Assembly: GCA_010692425.1 (NCBI GenBank)
Contig: JAAHHJ010000041.1
Span: 1-50,241, forward strand
DNA length: 50,241 bases
From: Symploca sp. SIO3C6
GTDB lineage: Bacteria; Cyanobacteriota; Cyanobacteriia; Cyanobacteriales; Coleofasciculaceae
Reading direction: 5' to 3'
Shown: positions 16,505 to 24,156 of the stretch, piece after piece
Layout: each line of letters opens with the position of its first letter
Numbering within the stretch: position 1 is the stretch's first letter
The notes under the pieces: model-generated
Told to the model about the DNA's origin: nothing
The model's input: the letters and a program-made list of their open reading frames with translations, nothing else
Databases searched by the model: none
Position numbers and translations under genes: made by a program

Positions 16505-16591
16505 ATGAAAACCGAAGTTTCCCCAAATCTACATCAGCAAATCCCAGTGCCAAAAGTCTCTGCTAATGAAGCTCACCTGCAAGGATATTGA
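16505..16591 (+). CDS. Possible 28-aa peptide
   Basis: The ATG at 16505 is preceded by AGGAG (8-9 nt spacing). The peptide is short, polar and ends in HLQGY. A second frame (ATG 16565, 27 aa, to a TAA near 16648) overlaps it, so this may be a frameshifted small gene. No family is recognised. Confidence 0.3.
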   Translation: MKTEVSPNLHQQIPVPKVSANEAHLQGY

Positions 16592-16787
16592 ACTCCTGCT
16601 GCAACCTGCTGCGCTAGTGGCGAAAACGGAAAAACCAGAAGCCCAGTAAATAAGGGTTGAGGAGAGAGGGCGGCGTTCCCTACCTCGACTATCGGTTAGC
16701 ACACCATTACTGCATATTGAAAGTTTAAGCTCTTAACTGTTACATTTATTTACATAAAGCAACATTACTTAAATAAGAGGTGTGGCG

Positions 16788-17015
16788 ATGACTATCCTAA
16801 TTGCACTGTTTATCATTGGCTGGGCTGCCGCTGCGGTGTTAGGAACCCAGGCTTATTTCTTCGGTGAGCAGTCTAAGCCTATCCACGAGCGTAACTGGCG
16901 CTCCCAATCCTTTGAAAAGCTTTCAACTTCTATTACTGGAAGCTCCATCGACTACAACGATCGTACTCCTGCCTACGCGATGGATACCTATGCCAGCAAT
17001 ACTCTGCCTAACTAA
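16788..17015 (+). CDS. Small photosystem-type membrane protein
   Basis: This encodes 75 aa from the ATG at 16788 (AAGAGG upstream); a GTG at 16782 is in frame. One membrane helix (about 2-22) precedes the conserved-looking GEQSKPIHERNWRSQSFE and a polar tail ending ASNTLPN. The tail resembles small cyanobacterial thylakoid proteins such as the Psb35/Ssl2148 type, from memory and not checked. It probably sits in the thylakoid membrane. A terminator follows at once, so it is a single-gene unit. Confidence 0.6.
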   Translation: MTILIALFIIGWAAAAVLGTQAYFFGEQSKPIHERNWRSQSFEKLSTSITGSSIDYNDRTPAYAMDTYASNTLPN

Positions 17016-17053
17016 AGTAACGGCAGCGCTCCCGGTAGCACTTTAAGTCGGTT

Positions 17054-17086
17054 CCCCCCAACGCTGCAAGTGATGGGGGGCTTTTA
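17054..17086 (+). terminator. Rho-independent terminator
   Basis: CCCCCCA (17054-17060) pairs with TGGGGGG (17074-17080) and is followed by CTTTTA. It ends the small membrane protein transcript. Confidence 0.75.
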
Positions 17087-17156
17087 CTATCTAGCTCAAA
17101 ATTAAGAGTTAATTAGTACTGGTGTACTATAATTAGCCCAGAGTTTTTGTTTTCCA

Positions 17157-17339
17157 ATGTTGCACACCAGGCTGACTAAGTTTCTGCAAGAAGAGCTGGC
17201 GATTCCCACAGCTGCCATTGAGTTGGCTGTGCGCCATCGTGAACAAACCCCTAGCCTCCTGCCAATGATTCTGTGGCAGTATGGACTGGTTAGCTTAGAG
17301 CAGTTAGACAAAATTTTCGATTGGCTCGAAACTGCATAG
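17157..17339 (+). CDS. DUF2949 family small protein
   Basis: This encodes 60 aa. The pattern FLQEELAIPTAAIELAVRH, then LLPMILWQYGLVSLEQLD and FDWLE matches the cyanobacterial DUF2949 proteins as I recall them. It is short, acidic and helical, with no membrane segment. The family has no known function. It is followed by the GIY-YIG gene about 100 bp downstream. Confidence 0.75.
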   Translation: MLHTRLTKFLQEELAIPTAAIELAVRHREQTPSLLPMILWQYGLVSLEQLDKIFDWLETA

Positions 17340-17438
17340 AAGCAAAGAACACATTCTGGAGAATCATCCCTGGAACCGACTCAACTCAACCTCTTCTCAA
17401 CTACTCCCAGACTCACCACTAGAACAGAATCTCTGGTA

Positions 17439-17930
17439 ATGAGCCAAGACGCCCTGGAGCGGTGGAAATCCCAAATATTCAATTACCAGCAGCAGGTCAG
17501 GAAAAGTGAACCGCCTAAGCAAACAGCACTATTTGAGCTAGCACCAAATCACTGTGAAGCAGACTCAATAGACCCCTTCAGCCTGAGAATTGAGACTCTT
17601 GAGTTTTGGAGAATGCCAGCAGATAGCCCAGGTGAAGCCTGCCTTTACTTCGTAATAGATAACACACTACCACTATTGCTGTACATTGGTGAAACTTGCA
17701 AATCTAATAAGCGCTGGAAGGGTGTCCACGACTGTAAGCAGTATCTTGGTAATTATCATGACCTGCACTATAAATATGGTCGTAAGAAAGCTGTTAGTAT
17801 TGCCTTCTGGTGGGATGCGCCGACACAAACCAAAGCACGGCAGGAGTTAGAGAAAGAGCTGATTCTGAAGTGGCGATCGCCTTTTAACAAAGAGTGCTGG
17901 TCGTACTGGGGGCAACCGTTTGGGAAGTGA
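17439..17930 (+). CDS. GIY-YIG nuclease superfamily protein
   Basis: This encodes 163 aa. CLYFVIDN followed by LLYIGET is the GIY...YIG pair. KRWKGVHDCKQYL supplies the conserved Arg region, and a Glu (QELEKELILKW) and SPFNKECW lie towards the end. By family it is a small nuclease domain. The first 50 residues are a polar extension. No partner is obvious. Confidence 0.7.
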   Translation: MSQDALERWKSQIFNYQQQVRKSEPPKQTALFELAPNHCEADSIDPFSLRIETLEFWRMPADSPGEACLYFVIDNTLPLLLYIGETCKSNKRWKGVHDCKQYLGNYHDLHYKYGRKKAVSIAFWWDAPTQTKARQELEKELILKWRSPFNKECWSYWGQPFGK

Positions 17931-17951
17931 GGAAGTTAGGGAGTGCGATCG

Positions 17952-18068
17952 CTATTTGCCTTTATCTCCAAATGCCGAGATTCCATTAAATAGCATGATT
18001 AAGCCGCCTATTAAGATGGTAATCGCCAACCCACCAGCAACTAAATCCAATAAGCTAGTATTTTCCAA
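17952..18068 (-). CDS. Tiny membrane peptide
   Basis: A 38-aa frame starts at a TTG and has one clear membrane helix (LVAGGLAITILIGGLIMLF) and a short Lys tail (FGDKGK). It fills the gap between two plus-strand genes on the opposite strand. The clean amphiphilic pattern suggests a real small membrane protein, but the start is weak. Confidence 0.4.
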   Translation of the reverse strand: MENTSLLDLVAGGLAITILIGGLIMLFNGISAFGDKGK

Positions 18069-18100
18069 TTAAGAAGCCTCTGACCTTTGACCTTCATCAA

Positions 18101-18499
18101 ATGCTACCCCAAAAGTCCCAAGTGCAAGTAATCTCTCATGCAGGCACGGAAGCACGCATCTACCAAGTACAGCATGGTTATCGTGTCGAAGTCAGCGGCA
18201 CCGAAACTGAGTTTTATTGGCATCCTGGTATCTTTAGGAGTAAGCAGGAACTATGGGATTGGTTAAGACCTCAACTTGAAGTGTTCATAGACAGCGGACT
18301 AGCTTTGGGTGGCGAGTGGATGACCCTTGAAGGGGATTTTGATGACAATCAGATGTATCGAAAGTGGTTCATTAATAAAACAGCCCAAGAGTGGCAGGGA
18401 TATGACCCTTTGACTAACCGCTGCCATACTGCCGGGTCTTTGAAGGCACTTAAGGTGAAGATTGACCTGATTGAGTCGGAATTTCGTTTGACTTTTTAG
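18101..18499 (+). CDS. Hypothetical protein
   Basis: This encodes 132 aa and is soluble with mixed alpha/beta composition (RVEVSGTETEFYWH, SKQELWDWLRPQLE, LKALKVKIDLIE). Coding character is good, but no motif is recognised. It stands alone on the plus strand, convergent with the gene at 18554. Confidence 0.55.
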   Translation: MLPQKSQVQVISHAGTEARIYQVQHGYRVEVSGTETEFYWHPGIFRSKQELWDWLRPQLEVFIDSGLALGGEWMTLEGDFDDNQMYRKWFINKTAQEWQGYDPLTNRCHTAGSLKALKVKIDLIESEFRLTF

Positions 18500-18553
18500 C
18501 TAATGAAAATATCTCCCAAACGCAGCGAAATAATCTGATGGGGGGGGGAGATT

Positions 18554-18874
18554 TCAATCGACCAAGGCTTCATAATCTTCTGTTATTAATGCTTCAATGA
18601 ACTCCTCTGCTGCTGGAAAATCCAAGTCAATTTTCAGATCCTTAAGCATGGAAGGGATTTTAGTAGGAGAATAATTTTGTTCTATAAGTTCCTTTGCTGT
18701 CAAAATAGCGTTAAGCCAAGCCTCACTCCATCTGACCTCTTTCTGATGCTCTGGTGTTGGCATTAAATAGTTATTTTTGTAATCAATATTCAACAGAAAA
18801 TGGACATTTTTGATTAACTCATCAAGGCACTCAATCCACGTTTCAACATCTGTAAATCTTTCATTGTCTGTCAT
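18554..18874 (-). CDS. Hypothetical acidic helical protein
   Basis: This encodes 106 aa from the ATG at 18874; a GTG at 18886 would add four residues. It is Leu/Glu/Asp-rich and helical (WIECLDELIKNVHFLL, EAWLNAILTAKELIE). Its leader shares 27 bp with the leader of the gene at 22350 (see findings). No family is recognised. Confidence 0.5.
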   Translation of the reverse strand: MTDNERFTDVETWIECLDELIKNVHFLLNIDYKNNYLMPTPEHQKEVRWSEAWLNAILTAKELIEQNYSPTKIPSMLKDLKIDLDFPAAEEFIEALITEDYEALVD

Positions 18875-18932
18875 TTTTCTTATCACTAGTACATTGAACT
18901 TCCCAGATATTCCCTGAGTCTAACGCGGGCTG

Positions 18933-18960
18933 TTGAGGAGGCAATATCCTGCCTCCTCAA
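18933..18960 (-). terminator. Strong stem-loop after the decarboxylase gene
   Basis: TTGAGGAGGCA (18933-18943) pairs perfectly with TGCCTCCTCAA (18950-18960) over a 6-nt loop. It abuts the stop of the minus-strand gene at 18962. There is no U-tract, so termination is inferred from position and stability. Confidence 0.55.
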
Positions 18961-18961
18961 A

Positions 18962-20302
18962 CTACGTTAGTGTAGCCAGATTGGATTTTACAGCCACGTT
19001 AGTTGCATCCAGGTTGGGCTGGTTGGTTACAGGCACATGGAATTTGAGCGAAACATCGGGTCGAAAAACAAGGCAATGAGTAGATCCTCCAAAATGGAAC
19101 ATGCCCAACTGATCCCCTCGATTAACGGTATCCCCTGCGCTTACTGTAATTTCACAACTGGATACCTCTGCCATGCCCACTGCCACAAAGACCATCAGCC
19201 CAATAGCCGAATTTTTCGCCTCGATGAAAATTACTGCCCGTGTAGCCACCGAGGTTATAAACGGCTGCGAAGCATTTGGAGCTGAGGGATCAGGGTCAGA
19301 GCCGTATACTCCCTCGCTCATATTCTCAAGATAGTAAGATCCGTTAACCACAAAGGCTTTTTGGATCACTCCGTCCACGGGGCTATGCCAGCGATGGTAG
19401 CTGAGCGCACTCAGAAACGCCTGATACACTGTACCTCCGTTAAACTGAGCTGCTAATGGGTCAAAATTGAGCAGATTCTCCAAAGAGTAGGGCTGACCCT
19501 TGAGCCAAAATTGGTGGGAAAGGCGTACATCAGTCTTATACTGCAATGGGGCCGATTCGCAGGCATTTACCACCACGGAATCGCCCACGGGGCGCACATC
19601 CGGCTGAAACTCGCGCGTAAAGAAATCGTCCCAAGATGTGAAGCCCAGGTAGTCGCAATCATTGGGATCTGGTACTTGGAAAATATCCTCGAAAGGCTTA
19701 CTCAAGCAGTCAGGGCTATTGTTGCTCGGTTGACACGCCACAGCCACCATTTGTTTTTTAGCTGCATCGCTGAGCCAAGCAATGGAAGGAGGATCGGCAT
19801 TAGGGTCGCTTGTGTTCAAGACATAGCGTGACTTCTCTGTGGTCAAAAATTGTCCCCAGTAATGGAGGACTTTTTGAAATTGGCGATTAAACAGATCCGA
19901 AGAAAATGTGGAGTACCCTGAGATAGTGCCCATAGGCCAGTCCAGCAAGGCATTGATTGGGAAACCTACCAGACCTTGCGCCTCCCCCTTTCTATCTACG
20001 ATAAACTCTGGAGCAATGGTCATGATGTTGTTAAGGACACCCAGAAACTGCTGCCAACTGGTCAAGGCCGGAGCTCCGGTAGGGTCATCCGGATCGTATA
20101 CGTAGGCCTCGGTAAACATGGCTTGGGTGGATATCTGCAAACTAGGCGTAGTAGCCACCAGATTTTGCAAGTCCTGGATAGGCTGTACATAATCCGATGG
20201 ATCAGCTACGGGTTTTGACAGTAACTTGACAACCCACTTACGAAGCAATTCGGGGTCGGACGGCAGCCAACCTCCCACGCGTCGTTTATTTACTCTTACC
20301 AT
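18962..20302 (-). CDS. Phosphatidylserine decarboxylase family protein
   Basis: This encodes 446 aa. The N-terminal half is the extension seen in fungal/bacterial PSD-like enzymes (to about 200). The catalytic half has YHRWHSPVDG (substrate-binding His), FIEAKNSAIGLMVFVAVGMAEVS strands, and FHFGGSTHCLVF, where GGST is the self-cleavage site generating the pyruvoyl group (canonical LGST). By family it decarboxylates phosphatidylserine or a small amino acid such as tryptophan. A housekeeping PSD is about 300 aa, so this is a distinct paralogue, probably metabolic cargo. It is monocistronic, with a stem-loop after it. Confidence 0.85.
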   Translation of the reverse strand: MVRVNKRRVGGWLPSDPELLRKWVVKLLSKPVADPSDYVQPIQDLQNLVATTPSLQISTQAMFTEAYVYDPDDPTGAPALTSWQQFLGVLNNIMTIAPEFIVDRKGEAQGLVGFPINALLDWPMGTISGYSTFSSDLFNRQFQKVLHYWGQFLTTEKSRYVLNTSDPNADPPSIAWLSDAAKKQMVAVACQPSNNSPDCLSKPFEDIFQVPDPNDCDYLGFTSWDDFFTREFQPDVRPVGDSVVVNACESAPLQYKTDVRLSHQFWLKGQPYSLENLLNFDPLAAQFNGGTVYQAFLSALSYHRWHSPVDGVIQKAFVVNGSYYLENMSEGVYGSDPDPSAPNASQPFITSVATRAVIFIEAKNSAIGLMVFVAVGMAEVSSCEITVSAGDTVNRGDQLGMFHFGGSTHCLVFRPDVSLKFHVPVTNQPNLDATNVAVKSNLATLT

Positions 20303-20727
20303 CGTTTCCTCCTGTTTCTTATTTGTCTGAGCCTAACTTAATAATTGTGCCGCCGTAAAAATCCATTGAACTGCTCCTAAAATTTGCCAGTTTTTTTTTT
20401 AAGTATTGGGTGTATTTATTTATCGCTAGTCTTCGTAGAAATTAAATTACCATACTCATCTGTAAGTTCTAAACTGTATTTTTCAAGTTAGTCTAAATTA
20501 AAATTTACAAGAATCTAACTTACGTAAAGCCTATTTACATGAAGTTACTTTAACTAATTTACTAGAATCCGTAGTCTAAAGCTTTCTCTCTTCAAAAAAA
20601 GCCGCCCAAGCGTGCCAAGAGCTGCATATTGGTCGTGGGGGAGGCTGCACTTATTAAAATCGTGTTTACCAATGCTATATATTTCTGCTGGTCAGGGATA
20701 AATCCGGAAAGTGGGGAAGGTACGACC
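20303..20727. other. AT-rich intergenic region
   Basis: No gene is seen. It holds related words (ACTTACGTAAAG at about 20519, TTACATGAAGTTACTTTAAC at about 20533) and a poly-T tract near 20390. It is the upstream region of the decarboxylase gene. Confidence 0.4.
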
Positions 20728-21009
20728 TCACTTAAGCTTATGTGATTCCAAATATTGCTCTAGGTACTTGCGTGCTGAAGAGGAGTCACGCAGCAGTAAG
20801 GACTCGACCACGGAGCGCACAATTGGCGGCACTCCCGGCGGGATAGTCAGCTCCGATGGCAAGGCGTTATGGTAGGGTCTAGGTTTTGGCGTCATCAGCA
20901 GAGTATGTGAATAGACCTGAAACACATTCTTACTTAGAGCCTGGTATTTTTTCAACGCACTTCCCTCGACTAGTAGTAATTTCCCTGATGACAAAAAAAC
21001 TACCAGCAC
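20728..21009 (-). CDS. Small secreted or anchored protein (start uncertain)
   Basis: About 93 aa are counted from a GTG at 21009; the frame is open to 21114 but would then overlap the divergent HTH gene. The N-terminus (VLVVFLSSGKLLLVEG) looks like a signal sequence. The C-terminus has PPGVPPIVRSVVESLLLRD and a helical end. No family is recognised. Confidence 0.4.
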   Translation of the reverse strand: MLVVFLSSGKLLLVEGSALKKYQALSKNVFQVYSHTLLMTPKPRPYHNALPSELTIPPGVPPIVRSVVESLLLRDSSSARKYLEQYLESHKLK

Positions 21010-21051
21010 GAGAAAATAAACTATACGGCTATAAGAATAGTTTAAAAAAAA

Positions 21052-21480
21052 ATGTTTGTTGGTAGCGCACAAGCGGCAAAACTCATGGGAGTATCTGCCA
21101 GGAGAATATGCCAATTACTCTCCGGAGGCAGAATTAAGGGAGCCTTTAAAGCTGGCAGGTCTTGGATAATTCCTCTTGTGAATGGAATGCCAAAGGTTAG
21201 TGAGGGGACAAGGGGTCCTATTGCCCGTTGGCGCAGGAAAAGACCTGCCCCTGTAACTATCATTCATGTCAATCAGCAGACTATTCGCCAAAATCAAAAA
21301 CAGGAAAAGCCTGCTCCGGTGATTAGCGTTAAGCGGGGGCAAAGCAATACTTACGGGCATGAAGTAGAAATCCATGGACCGTGCCGGGTAGTTTATCGGC
21401 GTGACAACCCTAAGCCATGCGGGGCGAGGGTTTGGATTGAGACTCTTTTCGGTGTCGAAGTGTTCACCAAAAATGAGTGA
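21052..21480 (+). CDS. MerR/excisionase-like HTH protein
   Basis: This encodes 142 aa. Residues 4-42 form a winged-helix HTH of the excisionase type (AAKLMGVSARRICQLLSGG then IKGAFKAGRSWIIP). A basic middle (WRRKRPAPV) and a C-terminal domain ending GVEVFTKNE follow. It is probably a DNA-binding plasmid or phage-derived protein. It is divergent from the gene at 20728. Confidence 0.6.
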   Translation: MFVGSAQAAKLMGVSARRICQLLSGGRIKGAFKAGRSWIIPLVNGMPKVSEGTRGPIARWRRKRPAPVTIIHVNQQTIRQNQKQEKPAPVISVKRGQSNTYGHEVEIHGPCRVVYRRDNPKPCGARVWIETLFGVEVFTKNE

Positions 21481-21551
21481 GTAGCTCAGAAGCTGCCGAG
21501 CAGTTCTTCAAGGTCAGATTTCAGTTTTGATAATGGTTCGTCCTTCATAAA

Positions 21552-21968
21552 TTAACTCCAAAAAGACCTATCTGATTGGGGAGAGATTTCAATTACCCGT
21601 AAGTGAGTTTTAAGCAGCTCGTTTTGTCTAGATGGTACTAGGTCAGAAAACTTAAACCCATTTAATTTTTTCAGGACTTCGAGATTTTGAAGTATTAGTT
21701 TATTTTTGATAAACTCAAGAGCTGTGAATACTCGCTGTTTGCCATCGATTATTTCCAGGTTGTCATCATTGTTAATTGCAGTGATTGGCTGAATCGGTAT
21801 ACCTAAAAGCAATGATTCAATAAATTTCGATTGTCGTTTTTTATCCCAAGTTATTGTCGGCTCTTGGTCGAGGCCCTGTTTTAATTGTTCAAGGGAATAT
21901 TCTACAGTTCTGTAATCAATTAATTTCCTTTGTTCTCGAATTTCAGCTTCTACGTCAATCATCATCAT
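21552..21968 (-). CDS. Short DUF262-like protein
   Basis: This encodes 138 aa. KRQSKFIESLLLGIPIQPI followed by EIIDGKQRVFTALEF matches the DUF262/ParB-like N-terminal motif (IDGQQR type) found in GmrSD-like nucleases and related proteins. Full members are several hundred residues, so only the N-terminal nucleotide-binding-like core is present. It may be a stand-alone short form or a truncation; the C-terminus ends at SFWS. Confidence 0.6.
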   Translation of the reverse strand: MMMIDVEAEIREQRKLIDYRTVEYSLEQLKQGLDQEPTITWDKKRQSKFIESLLLGIPIQPITAINNDDNLEIIDGKQRVFTALEFIKNKLILQNLEVLKKLNGFKFSDLVPSRQNELLKTHLRVIEISPQSDRSFWS

Positions 21969-22022
21969 GACATCCCTACACTAAGTTAGTTTAAACGGCT
22001 TTACGTTTGATGGAAACTGACT

Positions 22023-22343
22023 TTAACCAATTTGTTTGACTGCGAAATCACTTTCATATTTTCTTTTCAGTTCTTCACTTAATTTTCTATCTTTAGTCTC
22101 TAGAAGCTCTATTAAACAATATAGTCTCCTCTGCCAATAAGAATGAAGAGAATCTATTTCTCTATTAGCCAGATTATTCCTGTATTCATCTGCTTCTGTT
22201 TCTGAGGCTTTTGTGATAGCCTGACCAGTACGAATTATTTCTCTAACACAAAGTTGATACTCAGTCTCAATCATGTTTGTAAAATCTTCAGCAATCTGTA
22301 GCTGTTCTACATTCATGTGTTCTTGGCTTCTAAAAATGCTCAT
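22023..22343 (-). CDS. Hypothetical helical protein
   Basis: This encodes 106 aa from the ATG at 22343; a GTG at 22349 lies directly after the stop of the upstream gene. It is all-helical and charged (YWQRRLYCLIELLETKDRKL). It is the second gene of a small minus-strand pair with 22350-22778. No family is recognised. Confidence 0.45.
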   Translation of the reverse strand: MSIFRSQEHMNVEQLQIAEDFTNMIETEYQLCVREIIRTGQAITKASETEADEYRNNLANREIDSLHSYWQRRLYCLIELLETKDRKLSEELKRKYESDFAVKQIG

Positions 22344-22349
22344 TTTCAC

Positions 22350-22778
22350 TTAGTAACCTTGCTGCTCTAGTTTTCTCAACTTTTCCAGTTTTCGATTGAG
22401 AAGTGCTGCATTATCTTCATTTTCGCATCGCTCCTCTTCTAGCCATTTTAGGTTTTCGGGTGTAGGTTGAAATGACCAGACAGATTGTGTTGTCTCAAAT
22501 TCCTCTTCAGTTAGTTCAAGAAAATCCTGTAGCCTTCTTTGTTTGGACGGTTCAGTAAATTCTGGCATTACCTCAATTTTGAGGTATCCCCCTTTACTCT
22601 GAAACTGCCAACGGCGGTTATAGAAGTCAAAGTTTTTCTTAGCACCAGGTTCAGTTTTCCACCGCTTGCACCAGTCTAAATTTTGCTTGGTGAAGGCAAT
22701 CACAGTGCCATTGTCATACGTGTACAACCAGCCAAGAGGTTTGCTATTTTTGTCATAGCAGCGGAATCCATAGTACAC
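22350..22778 (-). CDS. Hypothetical protein (GTG start)
   Basis: This encodes 142 aa starting GTG-TAC-TAT, with GGAAGGAAG about 20 nt upstream. It has a Trp/Tyr-rich N-terminal half (GWLYTYDNGTVIAF, NRRWQFQSKGGYL) and a charged coiled C-terminus (LLNRKLEKLRKLEQQ). It is followed directly by 22023-22343. No family is recognised. Confidence 0.5.
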   Translation of the reverse strand: MYYGFRCYDKNSKPLGWLYTYDNGTVIAFTKQNLDWCKRWKTEPGAKKNFDFYNRRWQFQSKGGYLKIEVMPEFTEPSKQRRLQDFLELTEEEFETTQSVWSFQPTPENLKWLEEERCENEDNAALLNRKLEKLRKLEQQGY

Positions 22779-22815
22779 TGAACTTCCCAGATCTTCCTTC
22801 CTATAATTTTCTGCA

Positions 22816-23004
22816 CTAGAGGTGCTTAAGCTGTTTTATTGCCTGAACGACTAGCGCCTTTACTTCTTCAACCTGGGCGTCTGGAACTTCATACAATTTA
22901 CAGGCTCCCTCTATGTAATTAGGGTATAGCGCTAGTTTGTAAATATTTCTCTCCATGCACGCCGATGCTTTTAAGATGGTGAAAGCATACTGATTAGCTT
23001 CCAT
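22816..23004 (-). CDS. Small hypothetical protein
   Basis: This encodes 62 aa from the ATG at 23004, with TTGAGG upstream. A hydrophobic-aromatic first half is followed by an acidic helix (VEEVKALVVQAIKQLKHL). The size fits a small regulator or toxin-antitoxin type protein, but no motif is recognised. Confidence 0.4.
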   Translation of the reverse strand: MEANQYAFTILKASACMERNIYKLALYPNYIEGACKLYEVPDAQVEEVKALVVQAIKQLKHL

Positions 23005-23025
23005 ATTTAACCTCAAATTAGTTCT

Positions 23026-23286
23026 CTATGCTCCCCTCTCAAAGAAAGCTTTACGATGCCACTGTAAAGCCTCTAGTCTTGGATAATACTGCTCATGAGC
23101 TGGCAACCGAATGGATTTATTCTCGAAATCTTTGATAGGTGTAGCATGTGGCGAATCCTCCCGCAGGTTATCGGCAACGCGAATGGTGTAATCGTCATTA
23201 ATGGTGAACCAGAATTTATCAAAAGCCCAGTGATGGTTTTTGCAAAGTGATAGATCGTCTCTACTTTTACGGAACAAAACAACCAA
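23026..23286 (-). pseudogene. C-terminal fragment of an HNH endonuclease
   Basis: LSLCKNHHWAFDKFWFTI is the second half of an HNH motif (N-H-H-W-A-F-D), followed by the usual DDYTIRV strand and a C-terminal tail. The first half of the motif and the whole N-terminus are missing: the frame begins at a stop codon just upstream of a TTG. Full-length relatives are more than 200 aa, so this is a truncated remnant. Confidence 0.65.
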
Positions 23287-23605
23287 TCCACGTTAGTTAC
23301 GGACCCCAGCATAATAGGTATACTTGTACTTTCACCGCGTCGGGTAAACCTGTCGAGCGAAAAATTAACTATTGGACTAACCTAGGCAAGGTAGATTAAA
23401 CAATTAGGTCTGTCGAAACAACCGAATAGAAAACAACCAGTAAACCGTACTTTTTATTGCTCAATAATTACCGTGCGGCAATTACCATCTGCCTATTACC
23501 TAAAACCGAATTGGTACTCTATTATTCCCAGCTAAGATAAGAACTGTAAAGAGAAATAAAACACTTAACGAATCCACTCAAACATTACTTATCGGAGCCA
23601 GAGTT
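23287..23605. other. Upstream region of hsp20
   Basis: About 320 bp without a gene. It will hold the heat-shock gene promoter. Several AATTACC/CCTAACC-like words occur, but I cannot assign a CIRCE element or a clear sigma box. Confidence 0.35.
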
Positions 23606-24043
23606 ATGAGACTAGTTCGTTACAATCCTTGGCAAGAAATTGAGACCCTACAGAGCCAATTAAATCGCCTATTTAATGACACTCTAGTCCCCACAACTTG
23701 GAGATATTTTGGCAGCTTCCCTAAAGTCCCTTTAGCTGAACTCTCGGAAACTGAAGAAGCTATTGTCTTGAAGCTGGAAGTTCCAGGCATGGAAGCTAAA
23801 GACCTGAATGTGGAAGTCACAGAAGAGGCAGTTTCTATCAGTGGTGAACGCCAGGAAGAGAATAAGGATAATACTCGCTCTGAATTCCACTATGGTAAAT
23901 TCCACAGAGTAATTCCTTTACCAAAAATGATTCAAAATACCAAGGTCACAGCAGAGTACAAAGATGGTGTCTTGAATCTGACTCTGCCCAAGAGAGAAAA
24001 AGAGAAGAACAAAGTGGTCAAAGTTAACCTGGAGGCTGCTTAA
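23606..24043 (+). CDS. Hsp20 small heat-shock protein
   Basis: This encodes 145 aa, the normal length for cyanobacterial HspA. The N-terminal MRLVRYNPWQEIETLQSQLN, the alpha-crystallin domain (VPLAELSETEEAIVLKLEVP to about 135) and the A-x-x-x-G-V-L motif (AEYKDGVLNLTLPK) are all present. It is an ATP-independent holdase that protects proteins and membranes. It is a single gene with its own terminator. Small heat-shock genes on cyanobacterial plasmids are plausible stress cargo. Confidence 0.95.
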   Translation: MRLVRYNPWQEIETLQSQLNRLFNDTLVPTTWRYFGSFPKVPLAELSETEEAIVLKLEVPGMEAKDLNVEVTEEAVSISGERQEENKDNTRSEFHYGKFHRVIPLPKMIQNTKVTAEYKDGVLNLTLPKREKEKNKVVKVNLEAA

Positions 24044-24090
24044 TCCTCAAAAAAACTTTAGCTAGATTGCTAGTCCTAACTTAACTCATC

Positions 24091-24124
24091 AGCCTGGTTG
24101 CATTCAATGTGACTAGGCTTTTTT
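24091..24124 (+). terminator. Terminator of hsp20
   Basis: AGCCTGG (24091-24097) pairs with CTAGGCT (24113-24119, one G-U) and is followed by six T. It is placed correctly for the hsp20 transcript. Confidence 0.65.
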
Positions 24125-24156
24125 ATTAAAGTAAATTTTTACAAGCTAATCTAACG

